64,000 nucleotides of DNA from assembly GCF_023702675.1 (NCBI RefSeq), contig NZ_CP098478.1, positions 1,798,001-1,862,000 of the forward strand, read 5' to 3'. How positions within the stretch are numbered: the first letter of the stretch is position 1; each line of letters opens with the position of its first letter. Origin of the DNA: Acinetobacter sp. C26M. GTDB taxonomy: Bacteria > Pseudomonadota > Gammaproteobacteria > Pseudomonadales > Moraxellaceae. Below are positions 8,413-16,981 of this stretch, one piece after another. The position numbers and the translations under genes were made by a program. The notes beneath the pieces are model-generated. The model worked only from the letters and a program-made list of their open reading frames with translations. It was not told the origin of the DNA and ran no database searches.

Positions 8413-9316
8413 TCGTTGAACATTGAGTCAGTTGTTCGACCAAATAATCAATAAAAACACGAACAGCGGGCAATAGACCGCGTCTCGATGGGTAAACTGC
8501 ATGGAAAATACCATGTGGTGCAGTCCATTCTGGTAGTACAGTCACTAGTTGACCTGATTTGACAAAATCTTGAGCAATACTATCTGGAAGTAAAGCGATT
8601 CCACAGTTTTGAGTGGCTAATTCTGCTAGCATCAATAAATTCGAACCCATAATTACAGGGTTTACTTTGATCTTTTTCTGTTGATGGTCTGGACCTGTGA
8701 GTAAGAACTGCTGATCAAGATGGTCTTCTGCCATACTAATGATCCGGTGTTCGGCAAGCTGTTCTGGGCTATTGAGATGACCAAATTCATTTAAATAGGC
8801 TTGGCTGGCGAAAAGACGTTGTTCAATCGCTTCGAATTGGCGCAATACAAGGTTCGGATCATCATCTAACTTAGAGCGAACTCGTAAAGCGAGATCAATC
8901 CCTTCATTGATCACATCCACACGACGATTGCTGACCATCATTTGCACCCGAACTTCAGGGTATTTTTTCAAAAAGGCGGGTAGAATCTTTGCCATCTGGT
9001 TTTGAGCAATATCAACGGGGACACTGACTTTGATGACACCACGTGGCTGACTACTCAAATGATTGACTACATCGTGCGCTGCTTGCGCTGCATTCATCAT
9101 CACTTGTGCATGCCGATAGACATCCATCCCAATATCAGTCACAGCAAAATGACGTGAACTACGTTGGATTAGACGTACACCGAGTTGTTCTTCAAGATTA
9201 TAAACCCTACGGCTGAGTTTTGATTTAGGAATGTCTGTTGCACGTTCTGCAGCACTAAAGCCACCATGTTCTACAACAAGCGCGAAGCAATAAAAATCAT
9301 CTAAATCCGTTAGCAT
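8396..9316 (-). CDS. LysR-family transcriptional regulator
   Basis: 306 residues. N-terminal winged HTH at about 3-60 (ALVVEHGGFSAAERATDIPKSKLSRRVYNLEEQLGVRLIQR pattern) and a C-terminal effector-binding domain from about 90. The profile is that of the AaeR/DsdC-like group often next to oxidoreductases, but no target is adjacent here. GGAG stands 11 bases before the ATG. Same direction as the HD-hydrolase gene, 55 bases upstream; co-transcription is possible. Confidence 0.9.
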   Translation of the reverse strand: MLTDLDDFYCFALVVEHGGFSAAERATDIPKSKLSRRVYNLEEQLGVRLIQRSSRHFAVTDIGMDVYRHAQVMMNAAQAAHDVVNHLSSQPRGVIKVSVPVDIAQNQMAKILPAFLKKYPEVRVQMMVSNRRVDVINEGIDLALRVRSKLDDDPNLVLRQFEAIEQRLFASQAYLNEFGHLNSPEQLAEHRIISMAEDHLDQQFLLTGPDHQQKKIKVNPVIMGSNLLMLAELATQNCGIALLPDSIAQDFVKSGQLVTVLPEWTAPHGIFHAVYPSRRGLLPAVRVFIDYLVEQLTQCSTKKKRD

Positions 9317-9371
9317 TACGCTATAAACTCCAGCTTATTGTGATTAAGTTAAATGAATATAAAAGTGATTA

Positions 9372-9800
9372 TTAAACATTGTGGGCTAATAATATAGCCC
9401 GAACCTGCTGATATTGTTTCATTCGCTCAAAATCTTTTGTGGTTGGCGATGGAATGCGAGATAAGTCCATATTGTCCGTGATATCTGCCAATTTCACAAC
9501 ACGCGCCAAAGGATTTTGGGCGACTCGTTGAGCGGCTTCGACTCGAGACTCACCATCCAGTTTGGTGAGCGCAATGATGGCTTCGATAATGTGTGCTTGA
9601 AATCCCAGCGCTTGTAAATCTTCAATGCTTGTTTCGGTATCTTCTAAGACATCGTGCAGAACAGCAATGATTTTATGATCCGTGCTGGGTACATTCAGCA
9701 TCACTCTAAGTGGGTGTAAAATATAAGGGGCATTGGCTTTGTCAACTTGGCCTGAATGTTGTTTTGCGGCAAATGCAATCGCTTGCTCTAATGTTGCCAT
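9372..9800 (-). CDS. small HD-domain phosphohydrolase (RelA/SpoT hydrolase-like, MESH1 type)
   Basis: 142 residues, a stand-alone HD domain. Metal ligands: His29 (YILHPLRV), His49-Asp50 (VLHDVLEDTE) and Asp106 (VKLADITDN), the order found in SpoT/MESH1 ppGpp hydrolases. Glu53-Asp54 match the ED pair of that group. It may hydrolyse ppGpp or a related nucleotide; the substrate is inferred. Good ribosome site GGAGG nine bases before ATG. Cytoplasmic. Confidence 0.8.
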   Translation of the reverse strand: MATLEQAIAFAAKQHSGQVDKANAPYILHPLRVMLNVPSTDHKIIAVLHDVLEDTETSIEDLQALGFQAHIIEAIIALTKLDGESRVEAAQRVAQNPLARVVKLADITDNMDLSRIPSPTTKDFERMKQYQQVRAILLAHNV

Positions 9801-9879
9801 CAGCTAAATCCTCCGCTTCAAGATAGATTAGCGCGTCATATTCTTTTAAACTGGCTGAAATTTTTTACGCTTAAGTATT

Positions 9880-10203
9880 ATGTCATATCAACTTATCAAT
9901 ATTGTCGATGCGACCCAAAACATTGTATGTCCTTTTTGTCAGCATGCTGTTCTAGACTGGGATCAGGAACAATACATTCAACCTTGTGAGCATACGCTAT
10001 TTATGGCTATGGATTTAGGCTTTGAATTTATTGCTGATCGTTTTGAAGAAGTTTTACCACAGTCAGTAGATGAAATTCATGAAGATCCAAATATGAATAT
10101 TTTTGCTAGTGTTACGCAAGCTCACTATACTGACATGCACATTTATAAAGCGGATTTAGGTGTAGAAGGGTTATTTCGTTATGTTGGATTTAGTCAAAAT
10201 TAG
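9880..10203 (+). CDS. hypothetical protein with a possible zinc-binding CxxC
   Basis: 107 residues, acidic. Cys17-Pro-Phe-Cys20 and Cys36-Glu-His38 could form a zinc site. No membrane segment or signal. Weak ribosome site. Family not recognised. Ends at a terminator shared with grxD. Confidence 0.6.
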   Translation: MSYQLINIVDATQNIVCPFCQHAVLDWDQEQYIQPCEHTLFMAMDLGFEFIADRFEEVLPQSVDEIHEDPNMNIFASVTQAHYTDMHIYKADLGVEGLFRYVGFSQN

Positions 10204-10216
10204 AATCCTTCCAATA

Positions 10217-10244
10217 AAAAAGCCAATCATTTGATTGGCTTTTT
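10217..10244. terminator. bidirectional terminator
   Basis: AAAAAGCCAATCA / TGATTGGCTTTTT with a two-base loop, between convergent genes. Confidence 0.9.
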
Positions 10245-10254
10245 GCTTTACAGC

Positions 10255-10596
10255 TTATGCTTCAGGAGCCGCGCTGTATTGTTCAACTAATGGTTTTAAC
10301 TCACCATTTTGGAACATTTCAAGCATGATGTCGCTACCACCAATAAGCTCGCCATTAATCCATAATTGTGGAAAAGTAGGCCAGTTCGCAATTTGAGGTA
10401 AAGTTGCACGAATATCTTGATTTTCCAAAATATTTACATAGGCAAATGGACGACCAATTTGGCTAAGTGCTTCTACTGCACGAGCAGAAAAACCACATTG
10501 CGGGAATTGTGGAGTGCCTTTCATGTAAAGTAAAACAGGGTGTTTCGCAATTTGATCACGAATTAACGCTACTGTATCACGCGCTTGTTCCGTCAT
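10255..10596 (-). CDS. grxD: monothiol glutaredoxin, Grx4 type
   Basis: 113 residues, full length for the family. CGFS active-site motif at 34-37, then WPTFPQLWINGELIGGSDI, the cis-Pro and glutathione-binding stretch. These proteins hold a bridging [2Fe-2S] cluster with glutathione and BolA and deliver Fe-S clusters. Cytoplasmic. Ribosome site TGAGGA 7 bases before ATG. Single gene. Confidence 0.95.
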   Translation of the reverse strand: MTEQARDTVALIRDQIAKHPVLLYMKGTPQFPQCGFSARAVEALSQIGRPFAYVNILENQDIRATLPQIANWPTFPQLWINGELIGGSDIMLEMFQNGELKPLVEQYSAAPEA

Positions 10597-10759
10597 AGAT
10601 AGATCCTCAACTAATCTCCTTGCATTATACCTAAAAAAAAGCGTGGCGGAGGATTGCGAAAGATTTTTCTTATATAAATGTGACTTTAGGCTTTCAATCT
10701 ACGCAAGTTTTTGCTTATATAACTTTTTTCACCACAACTACTGATAGATTGAGTTTGTT

Positions 10760-11974
10760 ATGACTAATATCACTCTTGCTCCTGTGCAACCTGATCAACC
10801 ATCACATCTTATGGCAACCTATGGTCGCCAAGCGATCAGCTTTGTACGAGGACGAGGGGCGTATTTATATACGGCAGAGGGTACAGAATATTTAGATGCG
10901 TTAACGGGGATTGCAGTGTGTGGTTTAGGACATGCACATCCAGTTATTGCAGAAGCCATTGCTGAACAAGCTGCGACTTTGGTGCATACCAGCAATTTAT
11001 ATGAAATTCCTTGGCAAACTGCCGCGGCACAGAAATTAGCTGCAGTTTCAGGTATGGAAGAGATCTTCTTTTCAAACAGTGGCGCTGAATCAAATGAAGG
11101 TGCGATCAAAATTGCACGTAAATTTGGTGCTCAACAAGGCATTGCATACCCAAAAATTTTAGTCGCGGAACAGTCTTTCCATGGCCGTACCTTGGCAACC
11201 TTGTCTGCAACTGGCAATAAAAAGGTTCAGGAAGGTTTTGCGCCTTTGGTCGAAGGTTTTATTCGTGTGCCTTTTGGTGATGTGGAGGCGATTCAAGAAG
11301 CAGCAATCAATCATCCAGATATTGTTGCCATCCTGATTGAGCCTATCCAAGGTGAAGGTGGTGTCAATACCGCACCACAAGGGTTTAGTTACTTGGAAGA
11401 TGTACGTGCGCTATGTAATCAACATAATTGGTTGATGATGCTAGATGAGATTCAAACAGGGAATGGCCGTACAGGCAAATACTTTGCTTATCAACATACC
11501 AGCATTATTCCTGATGTAATGACAACGGCTAAAGGCTTAGGCAATGGCTTCCCAATTGGTGCCGTCATGACACAAGGTAAAGCCGTGGGTTTGCTTGGTG
11601 CAGGTAGCCATGGTTCAACTTATGGTGGAACAGTGTTAGGTTCGCGTGTGGTATATACCGTGCTTGATACCCTGGAAAAAGAAAATGCTGTTGAGAACGC
11701 CGCTACAGTTGGTGCTTATATTGTCGATCAACTCAGAGCGCAATTGGCCGATTATAATGTTCAAGTGCGCGGCTTTGGTATGATGATTGGGATTCAATTG
11801 CCAAAAGACTGTGCCGAACTGGTCGCAATTGCACGTGATGAATATAAGTTGATTATCAATGTAACGGCAGGTTCAGTGGTACGTTTATTACCGCCATTAA
11901 ACATGACACAAGCGCAGGCAGATGAGTTACTACAACGTCTTGTTCCTGTGATTCAGAACTTTCTAAAAGCATAA
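10760..11974 (+). CDS. argD: acetylornithine aminotransferase
   Basis: 404 residues, class III PLP aminotransferase. Schiff-base Lys258 in TTAKGLGNGFPIG, Asp229 in LDEIQTG binding the pyridine nitrogen, SNSGAESNEGAIK phosphate-binding loop, FHGRTLATLSATG. Converts N-acetyl-glutamate semialdehyde to N-acetylornithine in arginine synthesis and may double as DapC. argC is also in this window (43533) but not linked. Single gene ending at a strong terminator. Confidence 0.93.
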   Translation: MTNITLAPVQPDQPSHLMATYGRQAISFVRGRGAYLYTAEGTEYLDALTGIAVCGLGHAHPVIAEAIAEQAATLVHTSNLYEIPWQTAAAQKLAAVSGMEEIFFSNSGAESNEGAIKIARKFGAQQGIAYPKILVAEQSFHGRTLATLSATGNKKVQEGFAPLVEGFIRVPFGDVEAIQEAAINHPDIVAILIEPIQGEGGVNTAPQGFSYLEDVRALCNQHNWLMMLDEIQTGNGRTGKYFAYQHTSIIPDVMTTAKGLGNGFPIGAVMTQGKAVGLLGAGSHGSTYGGTVLGSRVVYTVLDTLEKENAVENAATVGAYIVDQLRAQLADYNVQVRGFGMMIGIQLPKDCAELVAIARDEYKLIINVTAGSVVRLLPPLNMTQAQADELLQRLVPVIQNFLKA

Positions 11975-11990
11975 TCTTTGTAGGTTGAAT

Positions 11991-12021
11991 AAAAAAAGGG
12001 CAATTGATTTGCCCTTTTTTA
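11991..12021. terminator. bidirectional terminator
   Basis: AAAAAAAGGGCAA / TTGCCCTTTTTT around a 5-base loop, between argD and the convergent CBS gene. Confidence 0.9.
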
Positions 12022-12035
12022 ATTTGTTTCTTAAA

Positions 12036-12467
12036 TCAGCCAGAAATATATTGTTGAAGCTGCTCAATCAGAATACGTTGATCGTCCATCGCAGCTTTAA
12101 CTAAGTCTCCGATAGAGATGAATCCAACTAACTTTTCTTGATCAAGCACAGGTAAATGACGTAAATGACGGTCAGTCATGAGGTTAAGGCATTCTTCGAC
12201 CGTATGGTTTAAACCTACAGAAATTACTTTTGATGTCATAATGTCCGACACAGGTGTATTGTTTGATGAACGCTCCATCAAGGCAATTTTACGGGTATAG
12301 TCACGTTCAGAAAAAATACCTACCACTGTTTCATTTTCAGCGACAACTAAAGCACCAACACCTTTTTCTGCCATAATTTTAATTGCTTCAAGTACAGTCG
12401 CATTCGGTGAAATGGTAAAAATTGATTGTACTGCTTTATTCTTGATGACTTGAGCAACGATTGTCAT
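12036..12467 (-). CDS. CBS-pair domain protein
   Basis: 143 residues consisting of two CBS motifs (about 10-65 and 72-130), e.g. VGALVVAENETVVGIFSERDYTRK and LRHLPVLDQEKLVGFISIGDLVK. CBS pairs bind adenosine nucleotides and act as energy sensors. No fused enzyme domain, so the partner is unknown. Ribosome site GGTGGA before ATG. Confidence 0.88.
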   Translation of the reverse strand: MTIVAQVIKNKAVQSIFTISPNATVLEAIKIMAEKGVGALVVAENETVVGIFSERDYTRKIALMERSSNNTPVSDIMTSKVISVGLNHTVEECLNLMTDRHLRHLPVLDQEKLVGFISIGDLVKAAMDDQRILIEQLQQYISG

Positions 12468-12605
12468 TGTTTATCCACCTGTGTTGTATTGTCATTTTCA
12501 TTTAACTTAACGGTATTTTTTTTAAATGCAAAGCCCTAATTTCATTCCAATGATAACTTTTCTTCATGAGTGTCTAAAAAGTCATCACTGGAGTAGAGAG
12601 AAAAA

Positions 12606-12983
12606 TTATATCGTCATTGCTGCTTGATGTGGCATAAAGAAGAAATGCTGCATTTGCTGAGTTGAAAGTTTAAATTTACGATGCGAAGAGTTAAATAAAG
12701 CAGGTTCAACTTGTAAACGGGTTAAAGTTGGAAGCAATGATTCGTGGAAATCTTTCGGCGTAATCTTACGTGGTGTGTAGTTTTTCCAGTGTGCTTTAGC
12801 ATAGCGATGAGCTTGTACGCCGTTCAGCCAAAAGGGGAATACGTGACCATCTTGATCCGATTTGATAGCCCAACCCTGATGGTATAAACCCCAAAGAACG
12901 CCACAATACATCATTGTTTTTAGAATTGAAATTTTAAACATCAACTCACGTGAGACTGGTTGGAAATGGCTAAAACGATACAT
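12606..12983 (-). CDS. DUF2750-like protein
   Basis: 125 residues. The pattern VLWGLYHQGWAIKSDQDGHVFPFW, then a Leu/Trp-rich helix and PRKITPKDFHESLLPTL, resembles the DUF2750 family (gWa...dG...fP.W) as I remember it. Function unknown, no membrane segments. Same direction as the CBS gene, 138 bases away. Confidence 0.6.
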   Translation of the reverse strand: MYRFSHFQPVSRELMFKISILKTMMYCGVLWGLYHQGWAIKSDQDGHVFPFWLNGVQAHRYAKAHWKNYTPRKITPKDFHESLLPTLTRLQVEPALFNSSHRKFKLSTQQMQHFFFMPHQAAMTI

Positions 12984-13100
12984 GTTATTAAACTAATATT
13001 CTTAAACTTATGTTTTATTATAAGAAAGATAGATGGCAGTTATGTTTAAACAATTGATCTAAATCGTAAGCAAATATTGTAGCTATCTCATCCCAGCGGT

Positions 13101-13473
13101 TAAAGCTTTGGCACAGCGCAAGTCAGGAATATGAAAGAACTATGTTAATCGTTTTATATAGGTATTAAAAAACGTCACCTGAGCAAGACAAAGCGATTAA
13201 GCTTTGGCACAGCGCAAGTCAGGAATATGAAAGAACTATGTTAATTCGTTTTACGTAGGTATTAAAAAACGCCACCTGAGCAAGACAAAGCGACTAAAGC
13301 TTTGGCATAGCGCAAGTCAGAAATGTGAAATAACTATGTTAATTCGTTTTACGTAGGTATTAAAAAACGCCACCTGAGCAAGACAAAGCGACTAAAGCTT
13401 TGGCATAGCGCAAGTCAGAAATGTGAAAGAACTATGTTAATTCGTTTTACGTAGGTATTAAAAAACGCCACCT
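13101..13473. repeat. tandem repeat array, about 98-bp unit, 3.8 copies
   Basis: Marker GCTTTGGCA begins copies at 13105, 13201, 13299 and 13397 (periods 96, 98 and 98). Each copy contains GCGCAAGTCAG, AACTATGTTAAT, a TAGGTATTAAAAAACG block and CACCTGAGCAAGACAAAGCGA. Copies 1-2 share GCACAGCGC and copies 3-4 share GCATAGCGC, so duplication was stepwise. The last copy ends in the terminator of the adjacent minus-strand gene. Units have no palindromic CRISPR-like repeat/spacer pattern and encode no long frame. Confidence 0.9.
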
Positions 13474-13484
13474 AAGTGACGTTT
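13459..13484 (-). terminator. intrinsic terminator of the Sel1-like gene
   Basis: On the minus strand AACGTCAC-TTAG-GTGGCGTT followed by a T run: an 8-bp stem with one G-T pair. The distal arm and T run belong to the last copy of the tandem array. Confidence 0.75.
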
Positions 13485-13486
13485 CA

Positions 13487-13720
13487 TTATGCTTGTAGGG
13501 TTGCCATCTTCTGCCAATACTGTGCTTTCAAGGAATCACGTTCTACTCGGAAGCCTTGATAATACAACTCTGCTAAAAATAATGCCGCTTTACCGTGACC
13601 TGCTTTAGCTACTTCTTCAAGCTCTTTCACTGCATCTTGGAAGTTTTTTTGCGATTGAATTGTATTTACCGCATTTGCATATACATGCTCTAGTTCATGG
13701 TGTGTAAATTGTTGAATCAT
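13487..13720 (-). CDS. small Sel1/TPR-like repeat protein
   Basis: 77 residues. The second half, GHGKAALFLAELYYQGFRVERDSLKAQYWQKMA, is a single Sel1-like repeat (A..LaelY..G..v..D...A..W...A). A lone repeat suggests a small protein-binding adaptor; partner unknown. Strong ribosome site AGGAG before ATG. Its 3' end adjoins the tandem array. Confidence 0.65.
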   Translation of the reverse strand: MIQQFTHHELEHVYANAVNTIQSQKNFQDAVKELEEVAKAGHGKAALFLAELYYQGFRVERDSLKAQYWQKMATLQA

Positions 13721-13946
13721 ATATAACTCCTTATTTTAATTATGATTACCGCAAATTCTATTCAAAGTTACTCTACTTTGAATTTAAGCTACTTTAACTT
13801 AGATTTGTTAAATTATTATGACAAAATTGATTGAATTGTCAAATATATTCGGTGTCATTACGTAAATAAAATCTTACACGATTAAACATTTGTCGCAAAT
13901 AATTTTAAGTAAAATCAAAGTGAGAATAATAGAAAAGGAGAATAAC

Positions 13947-14306
13947 ATGTCCAATGTCATTGATGGCGTAACTGTGGATGTCCCACCATTAGAAAGTCAA
14001 ATTATTGCGTTAGCTCATCATCATCGTCAATTACTTGATGAAGCCATTTTCCATCAAGAAATTCACTTGGGTGATTACTGCTTAGCACAACGTAAACGCG
14101 TGTATGACTTTGCGAGTCATTTAAGTCCTGAACAAAAAGATCAGTTTTATCGGATCTACGATGGAGAGTTGAAAAATATTGCCGATGATGATGACTTACA
14201 TCCTGCAGATGCTGAAAGTGGTGTAGGTATGTTTGCCATTTTTATTACCTTGGTCATCATTGCATTTATTTTGTACTTTTCCTTTGTTCGTACATTAGTC
14301 AGTTAA
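13947..14306 (+). CDS. hypothetical tail-anchored membrane protein
   Basis: 119 residues starting MSNVIDGVTVDV; chosen over an upstream start because AAAGGAG lies 7 bases before this ATG. Soluble helical N-terminal part (LIALAHHHRQLLDEAIFHQE type), acidic stretch DDDDLHPADAE, then one hydrophobic helix at about 97-115 at the very C-terminus. Function unknown. Followed by an inverted repeat and another small membrane protein. Confidence 0.65.
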   Translation: MSNVIDGVTVDVPPLESQIIALAHHHRQLLDEAIFHQEIHLGDYCLAQRKRVYDFASHLSPEQKDQFYRIYDGELKNIADDDDLHPADAESGVGMFAIFITLVIIAFILYFSFVRTLVS

Positions 14307-14325
14307 TTATTGCTAAAGTAGTGTG

Positions 14326-14361
14326 CGTTCAATAAGTTGTGGAATTGTGACTTATTGAACG
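14326..14361. repeat. 12-bp perfect inverted repeat
   Basis: CGTTCAATAAGT (14326-14337) and ACTTATTGAACG (14350-14361) around a 12-base spacer, 20 bases after a stop codon. Stable hairpin but no T run on either side, so either a Rho-type end, an mRNA stabiliser or a protein site. Confidence 0.7.
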
Positions 14362-14394
14362 TTGTGCTTGTCCTTAGCGAATCAGAGACTTACA

Positions 14395-14414
14395 CTACCT
14401 CTAATTCGAGGTAG
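14395..14414 (+). promoter_or_regulatory. hairpin that buries the Shine-Dalgarno sequence
   Basis: CTACCTC (14395-14401) pairs perfectly with GAGGTAG (14408-14414) over the 6-base loop TAATTC. GAGG is the ribosome site for the ATG at 14418. A seven-pair stem would block initiation unless opened, as in RNA thermometers or leader switches. Confidence 0.5.
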
Positions 14415-14417
14415 ATT

Positions 14418-14747
14418 ATGTTGTCTATAATTTTTAAACATAAGGTTATGCAATCCAAATTAGGATTTAAGTTGGACCAATTTTATAATGTTTTGGTCGG
14501 TATTATTATTTTGTCTATTTTTATACTTGCGTATAACGCATTACAGCGTCCAATTAATACAGTGCAGTATCAAAAAGTTGTTCAGTACGCACAACAGGCG
14601 AGCCATCCAAGAACACAGCATTTAGCTGGAGATATTTTGGAACAGGCTAAAATTCGGCGTGTAGATTATTTAAAGCTTTTAAATGCTTACCAATTTGAAT
14701 CGAATCGTATTAAACAATATCCAGCTATGGCAAAAGAAGATGAATGA
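14418..14747 (+). CDS. hypothetical single-pass membrane protein
   Basis: 109 residues; hydrophobic helix at about 25-41 (FYNVLVGIIILSIFILAY), then a charged helical domain. Likely inner membrane with the C-terminus outside or inside undetermined. Start set by GAGG 6 bases upstream, which is part of a hairpin. Not a recognised family. Confidence 0.6.
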   Translation: MLSIIFKHKVMQSKLGFKLDQFYNVLVGIIILSIFILAYNALQRPINTVQYQKVVQYAQQASHPRTQHLAGDILEQAKIRRVDYLKLLNAYQFESNRIKQYPAMAKEDE

Positions 14748-14866
14748 GTTTTAAGCAATTCATTTCTATTTATAAATGAATGATTTGCCTCTGTCGGAAA
14801 AAAGAAATCAATTTATGCTAGACTAGCGGTCTTTTTAAAAAGCTGCTTTATTCTCAAGGAATCGAC

Positions 14867-15982
14867 ATGCAACAGCAATCGAATATGCAAAATAAATTCT
14901 TGATAGATGCTGACATTGGTGATGATGATGTCACATTGCCGAATTTACCTGCTGTCGATGTTCCCATTATTGATGAGCCAGTTGTAAAGCCAATTGTTGA
15001 AACACCTGTAGCAGATGTCGAGCAACAAGCATCGGTCGTTGAAGAAGAAACCAAATCAACGGGTTTCTTTGGCCGTATGAAAGATGGTTTGACTAAAACT
15101 CGTCGTAGTTTCACCGATGGGATGGTGAATATCCTGATTGGTGGTAAAGAGATCGATGACGAATTGTTAGAAGAAGTTGAAGAGCAATTATTGGTTGCAG
15201 ATATCGGTGTAGATGCAACTAAAACCATTATTGCGAATTTGACTGAAAGAACAGCTCGTGGTGATTTGATCTATTCCCATGCGTTGTACAAAGCACTGCA
15301 AGAAGAATTAGTCGCTTTACTCGCACCGCGTGTTAAACCACTACATATCGACCCTAACAAATCGCCTTATGTGATTCTCATGGTCGGTGTAAATGGTGTG
15401 GGTAAAACTACAACCATTGGTAAATTAGCGAAGCGTTTACAAGGTGAAGGCAAGAAAGTCATGCTTGCTGCAGGTGATACGTTCCGTGCGGCAGCGACTG
15501 AACAACTGCAAATTTGGGGTGAGCGTAATGACATCCCAGTGGTTGCTCAAGGTCATGGTGCAGACAGTGCTTCGGTTATTTTTGATGCTTTTGAAAGTGC
15601 ACGTGCTAAAGGTATTGATGTCTTGATCGCGGATACTGCTGGACGTTTGCAGAATAAAGCCAACTTGATGGAAGAACTGAAAAAAGTGAAGCGTGTGATG
15701 CAAAAGATAGATGCTACTGCACCGCATGAAATTATGCTCATCGTTGATGCTGGAACGGGTCAAAATGCAATTAACCAAGTTCAGTTGTTTGACGAAGCTG
15801 TTGGCTTAACAGGGATTACCATTACCAAGCTTGATGGTACGGCTAAAGGTGGCGTGTTATTTAATATTGCCAGTCGTACTCATGTGCCGATTCGTTATAT
15901 TGGTGTGGGTGAGAAGATTGATGATTTGCGTCCTTTCTCAGCAAAATCATTCGTTGCCGCATTATTTGAAACCGATAAGTAA
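14867..15982 (+). CDS. ftsY: signal recognition particle receptor FtsY
   Basis: 371 residues. Short acidic A domain (1-60) for membrane contact, then the NG GTPase domain: G1 GVNGVGKT (174-181), insertion-box DTFRAAA (204-210), G3 DTAGR (256-260), G4 TKLD (320-323). Docks the SRP-ribosome complex at the inner membrane for co-translational insertion. RBS AAGGA before the ATG. Not joined to ftsEX, as is usual in this group. Ends at a strong terminator. Confidence 0.96.
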   Translation: MQQQSNMQNKFLIDADIGDDDVTLPNLPAVDVPIIDEPVVKPIVETPVADVEQQASVVEEETKSTGFFGRMKDGLTKTRRSFTDGMVNILIGGKEIDDELLEEVEEQLLVADIGVDATKTIIANLTERTARGDLIYSHALYKALQEELVALLAPRVKPLHIDPNKSPYVILMVGVNGVGKTTTIGKLAKRLQGEGKKVMLAAGDTFRAAATEQLQIWGERNDIPVVAQGHGADSASVIFDAFESARAKGIDVLIADTAGRLQNKANLMEELKKVKRVMQKIDATAPHEIMLIVDAGTGQNAINQVQLFDEAVGLTGITITKLDGTAKGGVLFNIASRTHVPIRYIGVGEKIDDLRPFSAKSFVAALFETDK

Positions 15983-15994
15983 TTAAATTGTGTT

Positions 15995-16026
15995 AAAAAA
16001 AACTCCACGATATGTGGAGTTTTTTA
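15995..16026 (+). terminator. intrinsic terminator after ftsY
   Basis: AAAAACTCCAC / GTGGAGTTTTT with a 5-base loop and T run. Confidence 0.92.
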
Positions 16027-16163
16027 TTTCCAATATAAAATAAGACTGTTTCAAAAATAAAACGATCTGTCATGTTTTTTAGACTATTCCTAAAAAATGC
16101 GTCGTTATACACTACATTCAATCCAAGATAACGCCCAAAGGGCACATAGGTAGGAATAACAAC

Positions 16164-16760
16164 ATGAGCAACTTCTTAAATAGCATTAAATCACGCCGTA
16201 CCATTTATGCGATTGGTAAAAACCTTACAGTTGATCAAACCAAAGTTGAAGAAACTATTCGTGAAGCGGTAAAACAAAGTCCATCATCATTCAACTCACA
16301 AACTTCACGTGTTGTGACTTTGTACGGTGAATCGCATGTTAAATTCTGGGAAATCGTACGTGAGACTTTACGTAAAATGGTACCAGCAGAAGCGTTTGCA
16401 AATACAAGTGCAAAAATTGATAGCTTTGCAGCTGGTTTTGGTACAGCGTTATTTTATGAAGATCAAGAAGTTGTAAAAGGTTTACAAGAACAATTTGCAT
16501 TATATGCAGATAACTTCCCAGTTTGGTCTGAACATTCAAGTGCAATCGCACAGTTTGCAACTTGGACGGCTTTGTCAGAAATTGGTGTAGGTGCATCATT
16601 ACAGCACTACAACCCAATTATTGATGCAGAAGTTGCTGAAACTTTTGATATCCCAGCAAACTGGAAATTACGTGCTCAGCTGGTATTCGGTTCAATCGAA
16701 GCAGCGGCAGGCGAGAAAACATATATGGATGATGCAGCACGTTTCAAAACTTTCAACTAA
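16164..16760 (+). CDS. nitroreductase-family oxidoreductase (Hbn1/Frm2-like)
   Basis: 198 residues with the FMN-binding pattern of short nitroreductases: RRTIYAIG at 11-18 and SPSSFNSQTSRVV at 40-52, TALSEIGVGASLQHYNP around 135-151. This subgroup resembles yeast Hbn1/Frm2. It would reduce nitro compounds or quinones with NAD(P)H. Ribosome site TAGGAATAAC before the ATG. Single gene. Confidence 0.85.
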   Translation: MSNFLNSIKSRRTIYAIGKNLTVDQTKVEETIREAVKQSPSSFNSQTSRVVTLYGESHVKFWEIVRETLRKMVPAEAFANTSAKIDSFAAGFGTALFYEDQEVVKGLQEQFALYADNFPVWSEHSSAIAQFATWTALSEIGVGASLQHYNPIIDAEVAETFDIPANWKLRAQLVFGSIEAAAGEKTYMDDAARFKTFN

Positions 16761-16774
16761 GTTCAAACGGGTAG

Positions 16775-16807
16775 CAAAAAAGAGCACTGTATAGTGCTCT
16801 TTTTTTA
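16775..16807 (+). terminator. intrinsic terminator
   Basis: AAAAAAGAGCACT / AGTGCTCTTTTTTT with a 4-base loop. Confidence 0.92.
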
Positions 16808-16981
16808 TTTCTATAGCGTATTCGCCAAAAGAAGTATGGTGCTTATAATCAAATATGATGTATATATCTTAAATAAGCCAAATTGATGGAATAGACAGTT
16901 TTGTTTTCTGTCATAAAATAGTCACAATCGCATTGCATAGTGCATACGATTTCATAAATTGTTTATATCGAGAAGAGTCTA

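Noticed and set aside
13101..13473. CRISPR-like appearance of evenly spaced repeats
   Set aside because: The whole 98-base unit is repeated; there are no unique spacers and no cas genes.
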